A DNA stretch of 64,000 nt, taken from NCBI RefSeq assembly GCF_019042245.1, contig NZ_JAHQCX010000026.1:1-64000 (forward strand). Direction: 5' to 3'. A program made the translations under genes and the position numbers. This DNA comes from Diplocloster modestus (GTDB lineage: Bacteria > Bacillota > Clostridia > Lachnospirales > Lachnospiraceae). The notes under the pieces are model-generated. The model ran no database searches. It was not told where the DNA came from and was given only the letters and a program-made list of their open reading frames with translations. Shown in pieces: positions 34,090-41,275 of this stretch (the first letter of the stretch is position 1; every line of letters begins with the position of its first letter).

Positions 34090-36603
34090 ATGCATGCACC
34101 CAAGTCTTATATCGTACGGAAATTTCCGCTCAAATTATTAATTGATCATGAATTCCACCTGCAGCTCTCTGCCCGGGAAGAACAGCGTTATCACATCAAA
34201 CAGCAGGACAACCAGTTATTCCGCCAGATCCGTCTGGTCACCGGAGACAGCCGTGACTTTCTGCCCTATCTGATATTCGTGAACTGCAAAGGCGGTAAAT
34301 CCTATGAGGAGGAACTCTTACTCCTAATCAGAGGCGGCCTGTGGCTGAACGGCCGCAAATATCTGCTGAGTGAGCGTTCCGCGTCCATGACCCGAACTTC
34401 GATCTTAAGCTTTATCGATGCTTCCATTGAAACGGAAATCAATCGGAGAATCACAATGGATCTTCATATGGATCAGACCGTCCTGTCCAAATATTATGCA
34501 TACCGGGGGCTGGCTTTGAGTTCATGTCACTGCCTGGAGGGCTGGTTTCCAAAGATCGTCATCGTCCCGGATTATAAGAGGGTGATCCGCTCTCAGCATA
34601 TCCGCTACGCAGCGGATCATCACAGCCAGTTCACGGACCGAAACGGAGTCAAACGGGACTGGGTCCAGAAGGAAATCGAAGAGACCACCACGGACATCCC
34701 CATCAATGTCTTTGACGGCAGCGGAATCCATCATCCGGCCATCACTGCCATGGTAAAAGAACTCACCGGCAGCCGGACTGATCCCACCACGATCCTGTGG
34801 AGAGCGCCTTTTATCAAAGGCGTAACCCATCAGATGGACTATGAGACCTTTTACCGGGAACGAGGTGTGGATCATATCGTGGATATCTGGGGGAAAGCCC
34901 ATGATTTGTCGGAACCTATGATCCTCATGACCGAATCGATGTACAAAGGGAAAAACTATTTTGAACAGGCTCAAGATTATTCGGACTGGGAACGGTATTG
35001 GGAAATATTCCGGAAATACCACCACTGCATCGGTGCCGCAAAATGGAACTACTCTGTGGAGGAAGAGCCGCTCTATACCCGGGCCAATTACCAGATCCTG
35101 CAGGACCTCCATCTTCCCTATCAGGATTTCGCCCTACTGGCCCGGGAATCTATCTGCTGGGCGGAACGCATTGTTGAGGGAGATCCCTTTTCGGCCTGCT
35201 GCTTTCTCGGTCTGTTCGCCGATTCCCCGATTGAAACCCTGAACGCTTACGGCAAAGCCGTTCTGAAAAATCCGGAGATGCTGAAGGAGGACGGTGTCCG
35301 AAACTATCTGACTACTCTGCTTCGGAAGTACCGGGACGAATTCAAATGCGGCAAGCTGTTTCTGAAATCCACATTTAAATTCCTGGCCGCCGACCCCATT
35401 TTATTGATGGAACACATCGGCGGGCTGGAACCAGTGGGCGCGCTTAAGAGCGATGAGTTCTATTCCTTTGACATACATGGCCATTATCTGGGAAAACGGC
35501 TGATCGAGCGGAATCCTCACATCTGCCGTTCCGAGCACGTGCTCCTGAACGCCGTTACCAATGAGGTGCTGGAAAAATACTGCGGCCATCTGGCCAACAC
35601 CTGCATCATCAACGGTCTCAGCATTACCCCCCAGCGTCTGAACGGCGCGGACTTCGACGGGGATCTGGTGCTGGTGATCGATGAACCGCAGATGATAAAA
35701 GGCGTGGATCCGGATATCCCCATCGTAATGGACCGGGAGGACAAGGTCACCGCCATGGAGCAGGCCGACACACCGGATGCCAGGGCAGAGATGATCCTGC
35801 GCACCATGAACAATCTGATCGGCGAAACCAGCAACTGCGCGACCGCCTATCATAACAAAATGCCAAAGACCCAGGAACAAAGGCAGGTCTACGAATCCTA
35901 CATCGATCTGCTGAGCATTATCAATGGAAAGGCGATCGACTATGCCAAAACCGGAGTGTTTTATCAGATCCCCAGAAATATTGCTAAATACGGGAGGCCA
36001 CTGCCCTATTTTATGAAATATGCCGGACCTTATTATGCCAAATTAAAAGAATTCTCCCGCTCCCACAGCAATATGAACCGGCTGTGTATGGAATTGGAAA
36101 AGTGGGACAAAACCATCCGGTTCGGGAAATCCTTCCAGAACTTCGACTACAGGATTATGCTGGATCCGGATATCACGATCCCTGCCGGGTTATTTACGGC
36201 TGTGGAACAAATTTATCTGGACTTCTGCCGGGAAATGCAGGAACTGGGTAAAGAGCAGTCTATGATCCAACAGTATGACAAATACAAAGAGGAGCTGGAG
36301 GGCTGGCTCACACGGGAGCAGGCGAATGAGTTTCAGATAAACTGGCAGTTTTACTATAACAAATATCAGAAAGCCTGCCGGGATATCTGCCCGGATCCGA
36401 AGGTTTTAGCCAATATCGCGGTACTGCTGTGCTATGAAAAATATCCGAACAAGAATAAAAAATTCATCTGGCGGGTGGCCGCGGACGGACTTCTCCAAAA
36501 TATCCGCACGCAGGAGGCAGCATTTCCGCTGCAGGATGAGCAGGGCGATTATGAATATCTGGGCAAACGGTATCGTCTGGCTTCTTACCATAACACGGTT
36601 TAA
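34090..36603 (+). CDS. YonO/RdRP-like single-chain RNA polymerase
   Basis: 837 residues. The catalytic double-psi beta-barrel motif is NGADFDGDLVLV at residues 518-529, with the metal-binding Asp triad D521, D523, D525 (DxDGD), matching NADFDGD of RNA polymerase beta-prime and the motif of YonO of phage SP-beta and of eukaryotic RNA-dependent RNA polymerases. An R-N-P motif at 474-476 (LIERNPHICRSEH) lies about 45 residues before it, as in RDR proteins (RNPCLHPGD type) and beta-prime. No sigma or other RNAP subunit homologue is nearby. YonO is a DNA-dependent enzyme (about 905 aa), so template use here is not certain. Start: ATG after GGGAGG with a longish 12-base spacer. It most likely transcribes the tail genes that follow. 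Confidence 0.85.
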   Translation: MHAPKSYIVRKFPLKLLIDHEFHLQLSAREEQRYHIKQQDNQLFRQIRLVTGDSRDFLPYLIFVNCKGGKSYEEELLLLIRGGLWLNGRKYLLSERSASMTRTSILSFIDASIETEINRRITMDLHMDQTVLSKYYAYRGLALSSCHCLEGWFPKIVIVPDYKRVIRSQHIRYAADHHSQFTDRNGVKRDWVQKEIEETTTDIPINVFDGSGIHHPAITAMVKELTGSRTDPTTILWRAPFIKGVTHQMDYETFYRERGVDHIVDIWGKAHDLSEPMILMTESMYKGKNYFEQAQDYSDWERYWEIFRKYHHCIGAAKWNYSVEEEPLYTRANYQILQDLHLPYQDFALLARESICWAERIVEGDPFSACCFLGLFADSPIETLNAYGKAVLKNPEMLKEDGVRNYLTTLLRKYRDEFKCGKLFLKSTFKFLAADPILLMEHIGGLEPVGALKSDEFYSFDIHGHYLGKRLIERNPHICRSEHVLLNAVTNEVLEKYCGHLANTCIINGLSITPQRLNGADFDGDLVLVIDEPQMIKGVDPDIPIVMDREDKVTAMEQADTPDARAEMILRTMNNLIGETSNCATAYHNKMPKTQEQRQVYESYIDLLSIINGKAIDYAKTGVFYQIPRNIAKYGRPLPYFMKYAGPYYAKLKEFSRSHSNMNRLCMELEKWDKTIRFGKSFQNFDYRIMLDPDITIPAGLFTAVEQIYLDFCREMQELGKEQSMIQQYDKYKEELEGWLTREQANEFQINWQFYYNKYQKACRDICPDPKVLANIAVLLCYEKYPNKNKKFIWRVAADGLLQNIRTQEAAFPLQDEQGDYEYLGKRYRLASYHNTV

Positions 36604-36682
36604 TAAACCAGGTTCAACATTTAGCCATCAATCTGGTTCTAAATATCAAATTTGAACGATCAATCCATATCAAACGGAGGAA

Positions 36683-36786
36683 TAAGGTTGAACAAAAGTT
36701 CACCTATACTTCCGCGCAGCATGCGAAAAAGGTTCCGTGAACCTTTTTCCGTAGAATTTATGGCGCAGTATATGCGCCACTGGAGG
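36683..36786 (+). promoter_or_regulatory. Leader element: GAACAAAAGTTC box, two hairpins, SD
   Basis: GGTTGAACAAAAGTTCACC at 36686-36704, then a hairpin GAAAAAGGTTC/GAACCTTTTTC (36725-36735 with 36739-36749, loop CGT), then TGGCGCA/TGCGCCA (36761-36767 with 36773-36779), TGGAGG and ATG at 36792. The middle hairpin, with its T-run, would work as an intrinsic terminator. Compare 20750-20806, 38021-38050 and 40648-40700. Confidence 0.55.
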
Positions 36787-36795
36787 AAAACATGA
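36688..36795 (+). CDS. Possible leader peptide (35 aa, TTG start)
   Basis: TTG at 36688 follows GGAGG with a 7-base spacer and opens a 35-codon frame (MNKSSPILPRSMRKRF and on), ending TGA at 36793-36795, so its stop overlaps the ATG of the next gene as ATGA. The peptide is very basic in the middle. The frame spans both the terminator-like hairpin at 36725-36749 and the GGCGCA hairpin at 36761-36779, an arrangement suited to attenuation or translational coupling. It may also simply be a fortuitous frame through a leader RNA. Confidence 0.4.
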   Translation: MNKSSPILPRSMRKRFREPFSVEFMAQYMRHWRKT

Positions 36796-37397
36796 TAAAC
36801 GAAAAACAGGAAGCACTGGACTATTTACAGGGAAAACATATTCAGGAGGACAACATGTACCGGACCTGCCTGATCATCGCGCGTTATTACAAAGAGGAGG
36901 GGCTAAAGCATGTGGATATCCGCAATACCATCTTCGACTGGGCCGGTCAATACCACATTTACATAAAACATGACCTGAATGCCATCATCACCTACGTGAT
37001 GAGTAATCCTCTCCCGCTGAAAGAGAAAACCGTCAAAATCAATCAGAAGGACCGGGATACGATCAGCCGCATCACTACTAACCCCAAAACCAGGCTGGTG
37101 GCTCTGGCACTTCTGTGCTATGCCAAAGCATATGGGAATAAAAACCGGGAATTCCATATATCCTCCGTGTCCCTGGGGGCGTGGATCGGCATGCACCGCT
37201 CTCAGCTGAAACGGCGGTATATCCAGGAACTGATCGATTTTGAATATCTGGAGGAACTGGAAAAACCAAAAAATAATTATACCTGGTCTAACCCGCAGAA
37301 CACGAAGTACCGCATACAGGCTTCTCTGCACAACAGCGGGGAATACGAGCTGGTTCAAAATGATATCCGTAAATTATATGAAGAAGTGTTTTCCTGA
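36792..37397 (+). CDS. Putative winged-helix protein of the tail cluster (201 aa)
   Basis: 201 residues. The N-terminal half is helical and charged. Residues 110-175 read like a winged helix-turn-helix: FHISSVSLGAWIGMHRSQLK, then RRYIQELIDFEYLEELEK, then a beta-hairpin (NNYTWSNPQNTKYRIQ). This suggests a DNA-binding regulator, perhaps guiding the neighbouring RNA polymerase or controlling late genes; no named family recognised. It follows the conserved leader hairpin directly. Confidence 0.65.
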   Translation: MINEKQEALDYLQGKHIQEDNMYRTCLIIARYYKEEGLKHVDIRNTIFDWAGQYHIYIKHDLNAIITYVMSNPLPLKEKTVKINQKDRDTISRITTNPKTRLVALALLCYAKAYGNKNREFHISSVSLGAWIGMHRSQLKRRYIQELIDFEYLEELEKPKNNYTWSNPQNTKYRIQASLHNSGEYELVQNDIRKLYEEVFS

Positions 37398-37832
37398 CTG
37401 TTTATGAATACTAGAAATAAGTGCAGGCAAAATGTGTACATCCGGTGTGTGATTCCAGCGCGCCAATAATCGAACATACGTTTCGTGTGGTTCGTATCAA
37501 TATTACACTTCTGTTCTTTCTTCTGACTAACGGAACCGCCTCCTGGCAGACGCGCGGGATACGGCTTCCGGCAGCTCTTCGGAATGCATCCGCAGCGCCT
37601 CAATCACCAACCGGAACAAACGCAGCGGGATGCCGGAAACCGAAGAGTTGCCGGAAGCCGTATCTCAGCGATCGACATCTCCTCACCAATAATCCATATT
37701 ATCAACCATCCCGTCAAACAGCGGCCGATAAGGCGGTTCCCAAATTCATCCTTACATTTACCCGAAAACCTGAATTATGTTCCAAATTACAACCATGAAC
37801 ACAAATACAATTTAGAAAGCGAGTGAAGCCAT
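37398..37832. other. Non-coding region with a long inverted repeat
   Basis: No convincing gene. GATACGGCTTCCGGCA-g-CTCTTCGG (37558-37582) pairs with CCGAAGAG-t-TGCCGGAAGCCGTATC (37640-37664), about 24 bp on each side; nested inside, GCATCCGC-AGCG pairs with CGC-aGCGGGATGC. This would be a strongly structured leader RNA before the small gene at 37833. Confidence 0.6.
37471..37484. promoter_or_regulatory. LexA-box consensus match
   Basis: CGAACATACGTTTC fits the B. subtilis LexA consensus CGAACRNRYGTTYC at every position. It is the third LexA-like site of the cluster, ahead of the small gene and holin. No perfect promoter is recognised next to it. Confidence 0.5.
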
Positions 37833-38015
37833 ATTATACCGATTACACAGGCCGAATGCTTCTATCTTAGAAGCCACGGCATCTTCTGTCCAATGACAAA
37901 CAAAACGCACAAATACAAGAAATACTACATGATCGAGAACAGAAAGAACCGTATACTGCTGGAAGATTACCGGCAGGCTCATAGGTTAAGCGGCCAGCAG
38001 TACTATAATCAATGA
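37833..38015 (+). CDS. Small phage-type protein, ATT start (60 aa)
   Basis: 60 residues: (M)IPITQAECFYLRSHG, then IFCPMTNKTHKYKKYYMIE and RLSGQQYYNQ at the end. The frame is closed by TGA at 37824-37826, so the only initiation codons available are ATT at 37833 (or ATA/CAT); a GCGAGTGA segment upstream serves as the SD. The pattern FYLRSHGIFCP..HKxKKYYMIE is like small conserved proteins of clostridial phages. A Cys-containing, Lys/Tyr-rich peptide; function unknown. Confidence 0.6.
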   Translation: MIPITQAECFYLRSHGIFCPMTNKTHKYKKYYMIENRKNRILLEDYRQAHRLSGQQYYNQ

Positions 38016-38020
38016 ATCTA

Positions 38021-38050
38021 TGGCGCAGCATCGTGCGCCGCTGGAGGTAA
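38021..38050 (+). promoter_or_regulatory. Leader hairpin directly before the holin SD
   Basis: GGCGCA (38022-38027) / TGCGCC (38034-38039), loop GCATCG, then GCTGGAGG and ATG at 38053. Near copy of the hairpin at 36761-36779; the GAACAAAAGTTC box is absent here because the previous gene ends just upstream. Confidence 0.5.
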
Positions 38051-38052
38051 AT

Positions 38053-38301
38053 ATGAAAATTAACTGGAAAGTACGATTTAAAAACAAAGCATTTGTTATC
38101 GCATTTATCACAGCCGTCGTGGCTTTTATTTATCAGGTTCTGGCTCTCCTGGGGATCACCCCGGCCGTGGCGCAGAATGATATCCTGTCTCTTCTCTCGC
38201 TGCTCGTTAACATGCTGGCAGGCCTCGGCATTCTCATTGATCCCACCACGAAGGGGGTAAATGATTCCGGCCGCGCCCTTACCTATGAAGAACCAAATTA
38301 A
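38053..38301 (+). CDS. Phage holin, phi LC3 family
   Basis: 82 residues from the ATG at 38053. Begins MKINWKVRFKNKAF, has two hydrophobic helices (FVIAFITAVVAFIYQVLALLG and LLSLLVNMLAGLGIL, each given in part) and ends ILIDPTTKGVNDSGRALTYEEP, the hallmark of the phi LC3 holin family. It would permeabilise the membrane so the GH25 lysozyme at 58.5 kb can reach the wall and release particles. Its position 20 kb before the lysin, at the front of the cluster, is unusual. Confidence 0.9.
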   Translation: MKINWKVRFKNKAFVIAFITAVVAFIYQVLALLGITPAVAQNDILSLLSLLVNMLAGLGILIDPTTKGVNDSGRALTYEEPN

Positions 38302-38315
38302 GGAGGCATTCGCCA

Positions 38316-38798
38316 ATGTCAAATTGTATGAATTTATCCAGGCTTAAGGAGGCCGTAATCGACGAGATCCGCAATGATCCCACTGTGGCAAAAGAACTGG
38401 GAGACACCGTGACTGCCATTGATCCGTATGGGCAGTTTTTGTTTGATCACCAGAAAAACCCGGCCGCCTGGGATAAGACGGCTACCTATCTGACCGTGCA
38501 GCTGCACATACCTAAAGTCAGCGAGGATAAGAAATGGCTGGTTCCGACTCTGGAACTGCAGATTATATCCCATGAACAGCATTTAGCCCCTGCCGGCTCT
38601 GAGCCGGCATTCAGGAATCGGAATGACTATCTGGCGGACCTGCTGACGCAGAAATTCCATGGCCGCAATGATCTGGGCAGCTTCGGCCCGTTTTTACTGA
38701 CTTCCGATATGGAAGGTGTGTTGGAAAATAACTGTCTGTACCGCAAGCTGCTGTTCGAAACCAGCTGTCTGAACAGTTATTGTGAGGACAGGGGGTAA
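38316..38798 (+). CDS. Putative tail terminator / tail completion protein
   Basis: 160 residues, after AAGGAGG. The C-terminal part (NRNDYLADLLTQKFHGRNDLG, then LENNCLYRKLLFETSCLN) resembles a segment seen in proteins encoded upstream of the tail tube in clostridial tail clusters. In siphophages the gene before the tail tube commonly encodes the tail terminator that caps the tube, and that is my positional inference. Family not established. Confidence 0.5.
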   Translation: MSNCMNLSRLKEAVIDEIRNDPTVAKELGDTVTAIDPYGQFLFDHQKNPAAWDKTATYLTVQLHIPKVSEDKKWLVPTLELQIISHEQHLAPAGSEPAFRNRNDYLADLLTQKFHGRNDLGSFGPFLLTSDMEGVLENNCLYRKLLFETSCLNSYCEDRG

Positions 38799-38803
38799 GG
38801 ATA

Positions 38804-39565
38804 TTGAAACGATCAGAAGTATCGCCAGAAGCAGCCGTCGATGAACTTTTGCTCTACCGGGGGGCGGATTATCCGGTCTCCGGACAGATCCTCATCCATC
38901 AGCCTGCGCTGGACGAAATTTGTATGTATGGGGAAAAAGAATATTATCAAATGGTGATCACTCTTTGCAGTGTCCCGGCCGATTTAAAATGGCAGCTCTG
39001 GGATATGGGGATCGATTACACATTGATCGACGAGTTCCAGCTCTTCTACAGCTTTCTATCCAAATACTATGGCCGGGAACAGACCGGGATCCTGTTCGGG
39101 GATCTGGATCTGCAGAGATTTGAACCGTTTGTGAATGGGGAAAGCAAGGAGGTCGTTATGTATAACAGCGCGGAGGATATTGTCATAGACGCTGCGTTAT
39201 ATGGGAAAATGACGGATTATCTGCGTCAGATGCACGGCCTTGTCAAAGATGAGAAGAAACCGGCCAATGAAACCACGAAACAGATCCTGATCGAAGATGC
39301 CAGAGATGAGTATCTCCGGTTTAAAGATAGAGAATACCACAGTCACTTAAGGAACCTGATCTCCGCCATGGTCAACAGCGAAGGATTCAAATACAATCTG
39401 GAGCAGGTATGGAATATGAAAATCTATGCCTTTATGGACAGCGTGAAGCGGATCGCTAAGATTAAAAATGCGGGGCTTTTGTTAGAAAGCGGCTATTCCG
39501 GTTTTGGGATTTCGCTTAAGGAAATCAATAAAAAGGAGCTGGATTGGATGGGGGATCTGGAATAG
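38804..39565 (+). CDS. Conserved-looking tail-cluster protein of unknown function (253 aa)
   Basis: 253 residues, TTG start at 38804 after AGGGGGTAAGG. Soluble; mixed alpha/beta N-terminus (LLYRGADYPVSGQILIHQPALD, then GEKEYYQMVITLC) and a helical C-terminus (EYHSHLRNLISAMVNSEGFKYN). No recognised domain. Its position between the putative tail terminator and the tail tube suggests a structural or assembly role. Followed by a strong terminator, so genes 38.3-39.6 kb form one transcription unit. Confidence 0.65.
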   Translation: MKRSEVSPEAAVDELLLYRGADYPVSGQILIHQPALDEICMYGEKEYYQMVITLCSVPADLKWQLWDMGIDYTLIDEFQLFYSFLSKYYGREQTGILFGDLDLQRFEPFVNGESKEVVMYNSAEDIVIDAALYGKMTDYLRQMHGLVKDEKKPANETTKQILIEDARDEYLRFKDREYHSHLRNLISAMVNSEGFKYNLEQVWNMKIYAFMDSVKRIAKIKNAGLLLESGYSGFGISLKEINKKELDWMGDLE

Positions 39566-39581
39566 AGATTTTTAAAGAAAT

Positions 39582-39619
39582 AAGCCGGCCGCAGTCAGGG
39601 ACTGACGCGGCCGGTTTAT
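39582..39619 (+). terminator. Strong terminator before the tail-tube gene
   Basis: AAGCCGGCCGC (39582-39592) / GCGGCCGGTTT (39607-39617), with an inner GTCAG/CTGAC stem and loop GGA; about 16 bp in total, followed by TTTATAT. It separates the tail-tube unit from the genes before it. Confidence 0.75.
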
Positions 39620-39673
39620 ATAAATCGGATGCCGCAAACGGTAATCCAAATAAAAAACAAGGAGGAATTCAAT

Positions 39674-40477
39674 ATGGAATTCAATTTTAACCCCAATGAG
39701 TTAATTCTCGAAAGGATCAGAGCGGTAGAAGCCTATAATCCCGCTACAGACGAATTAATCGGCAGACTGACACAGATCGAGGAACCGGTTCTGGAGACAT
39801 CCGCCACCGCCCTGGACGTGGTAGACGCCATGGGTACCCCGATTCACACATTCTACAATGCACAGCAGGGTAAATTCAGCGGAAGTAATTCCCTGTTCTC
39901 CCTGGATCTGGCTGCCAGCCAGTTCGGTGCTGAGAAAGTAGTCGCTACCGCAGACAACAAGATTACAATGTATGCTTCTGAGACGGTCACCATCGGATCG
40001 GACGCGACCGTAGTTCTGAAGCATGTGCCCGTAGGTGCTGCCGGCGCGGAAATCAAGTATGTCAAAGTGATCAACGACAATAACACGTTTGGTGAAACTT
40101 ATGAAGTAGCCGCTGCTGCCGGTGCAGGCAAGTTTACGCTGGCCGCTGCTACCAAAACCATTACTTTACCTGAAGGTACTGCCGGACGCGTCTTCGTAAA
40201 TTATGCTTACGAGAGCGACAACGCCGTGTCCATCACCAAATCCACCGATAAGATCCCGGAAGTACAGAAGCTGCTCATCCATGCCATCTTCCATGATCCC
40301 TGTGACGCGAATCTGGTATACGCCGGCATGATCGTTTGCCCGAGAGCTCAGCTGGATCCCACGGCGATCAGCCTGTCTCTGAAGTCTGACGGAAAGCATC
40401 CGTTCACTTATTCTCTGAAGAAACCGTATTGCGCGGATTCCGCTAAGCTGTTTGATATCCTGGTGTCCAGAGATTAA
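39674..40477 (+). CDS. Major tail tube protein
   Basis: 267 residues from the ATG at 39674, preceded by AGGAGGAATTC; an in-frame start at 39629 lies in the leader. Beta-rich, with few Cys, and a single domain: MEFNFNPNELILERIRAVEAY, ETSATALDVVDAMGTPIHTFYN, FVNYAYESDNAVSITKSTDKIPE, each quoted in part. The length, beta composition and position before the tape measure match the tail-tube proteins of siphovirus-type tails in Lachnospiraceae. Multiple stacked hexamers would make the tube. Own ribosome-binding site and own leader suggests high expression. Confidence 0.75.
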   Translation: MEFNFNPNELILERIRAVEAYNPATDELIGRLTQIEEPVLETSATALDVVDAMGTPIHTFYNAQQGKFSGSNSLFSLDLAASQFGAEKVVATADNKITMYASETVTIGSDATVVLKHVPVGAAGAEIKYVKVINDNNTFGETYEVAAAAGAGKFTLAAATKTITLPEGTAGRVFVNYAYESDNAVSITKSTDKIPEVQKLLIHAIFHDPCDANLVYAGMIVCPRAQLDPTAISLSLKSDGKHPFTYSLKKPYCADSAKLFDILVSRD

Positions 40478-40485
40478 TTATAATG

Positions 40486-40544
40486 GACCGAGTGCCGGAA
40501 TGTTCGGTCGTGTGTATTTCGGCACCCATGTAATTTCGGTACTC
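40486..40544 (+). ncRNA. Overlapping alternative stems (pseudoknot or switch) after the tail tube
   Basis: GACCGA (40486-40491) pairs with TCGGTC (40504-40509). GTGCCGGA (40492-40499) pairs with TTCGGCAC (40518-40525). GAGTGCCGGAA (40490-40500) can pair with TTTCGGTACTC (40534-40544) using two G-U pairs. The first two are compatible with an H-type pseudoknot, the third is exclusive. Lies 9 bases past the tail-tube stop. Confidence 0.4.
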
Positions 40545-40647
40545 AAATAAATGAATTGTATCGGGCATTTTATCATGGGTGGTAATGGCTAACAAATTTC
40601 ATCCTTACCTGAATGTGCGTGAATACGTGCGCAAGGGGAAAGATTGA

Positions 40648-40700
40648 GCAAAAAGTTGTTCACTCATACCTGTATGTGCAGATAAAGCACACATGGAGGA
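40648..40700 (+). promoter_or_regulatory. Leader element before the zinc-ribbon gene
   Basis: TTGAGCAAAAAGTTGTTCAC (40645-40664), ATACC, then TGTGC (40675-40679) / GCACA (40687-40691), CATGGAGG and ATG at 40705. A TTG-initiated 13-codon frame (MSKKLFTHTCMCR) starts at 40645 after AAGGGGAAAGA. Same box-hairpin-SD order as at 20750-20806 and 36683-36786. Confidence 0.5.
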
Positions 40701-40704
40701 AAAT

Positions 40705-40968
40705 ATGGATTATATAAATGCGCACTGCGCGATCTGCGGCGCCGGATACCACGTCTGCCAAAGCTGCCTGGAAACCAGGCAGTTCAAACCCTGGCGGACG
40801 GTTACGGATACGGTCAGCCACTTCAAAAATTCGATTCTGCATGACTTTGAAATCCGCTCTGTGGACCGCCAGGCGGCCCGGGATGCGCTAGCGGAATGTG
40901 ATCTTTCTGATCTTGACATCTACCTGCCGGAGATTCAGGCCAGAATCGAAGAGATTCTTCATTCATAA
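40705..40968 (+). CDS. Small protein with a four-Cys zinc-ribbon-like motif
   Basis: 87 residues from the ATG at 40705, after GGAGG. The N-terminus holds CAICGAGYHVCQSC (CxxC-x6-CxxC), a likely zinc-binding knuckle, followed by a helical C-terminal part (DRQAARDALAECDLSDLDIY). Small zinc proteins of this type occur in clostridial phage and tail clusters near the tail tube. Function unknown; nucleic-acid binding or a role in assembly are both possible. Confidence 0.7.
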   Translation: MDYINAHCAICGAGYHVCQSCLETRQFKPWRTVTDTVSHFKNSILHDFEIRSVDRQAARDALAECDLSDLDIYLPEIQARIEEILHS

Positions 40969-41275
40969 TTTCGAATGCACACGGTTACGAACATTCGATT
41001 TTCATAAATGAGTTCATGGGCAACCGCTCTATATTGAATAGTGATTTTTCCTTTGTTTCTATGTGGACTGTACGGAACGCTATTCGCTTTCGTACAGTTC
41101 ATTTTTTTACGAGACTGCGGGGGATTTGGTTCGGATTTTAGATAGATTCGGACTTTCGATTGAGTTTTATTTTAGGCTTTCGGCTGGCGTTTCTTTTGCC
41201 TTTCGTTCGGATAAGTGTAAGATTCTGTAATATTGTGTGGAAATTGTAAAAATAATTGGTAAGGAGTGAGCAGCC
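40969..41275. other. Intergenic region ending in a strong terminator
   Basis: 307 bases without a gene. TCGAATG/CATTCGA (40971-40977 with 40992-40998) is a small hairpin followed by TTTTC. The main feature is the terminator at 41065-41108. Confidence 0.5.
41065..41108 (+). terminator. Terminator inside the tail cluster
   Basis: GGACTGTACG (41065-41074) / CGTACAGTTC (41091-41100), 10 bp, followed by ATTTTTTTAC. Confidence 0.85.

Noticed and set aside
36686..36704. GAACAAAAGTTC box as a LexA operator
   Set aside because: The core fits GAAC-N4-GTTC, but the box lies in leaders about 100 bases from start codons without promoter boxes around it, and other copies have different spacing (24843, 40645). 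It behaves like part of an RNA leader.
37421..37826. Two overlapping plus-strand frames of 80-125 codons
   Set aside because: They run across the long inverted repeat, lack ribosome-binding sites and encode sequence without domain character.
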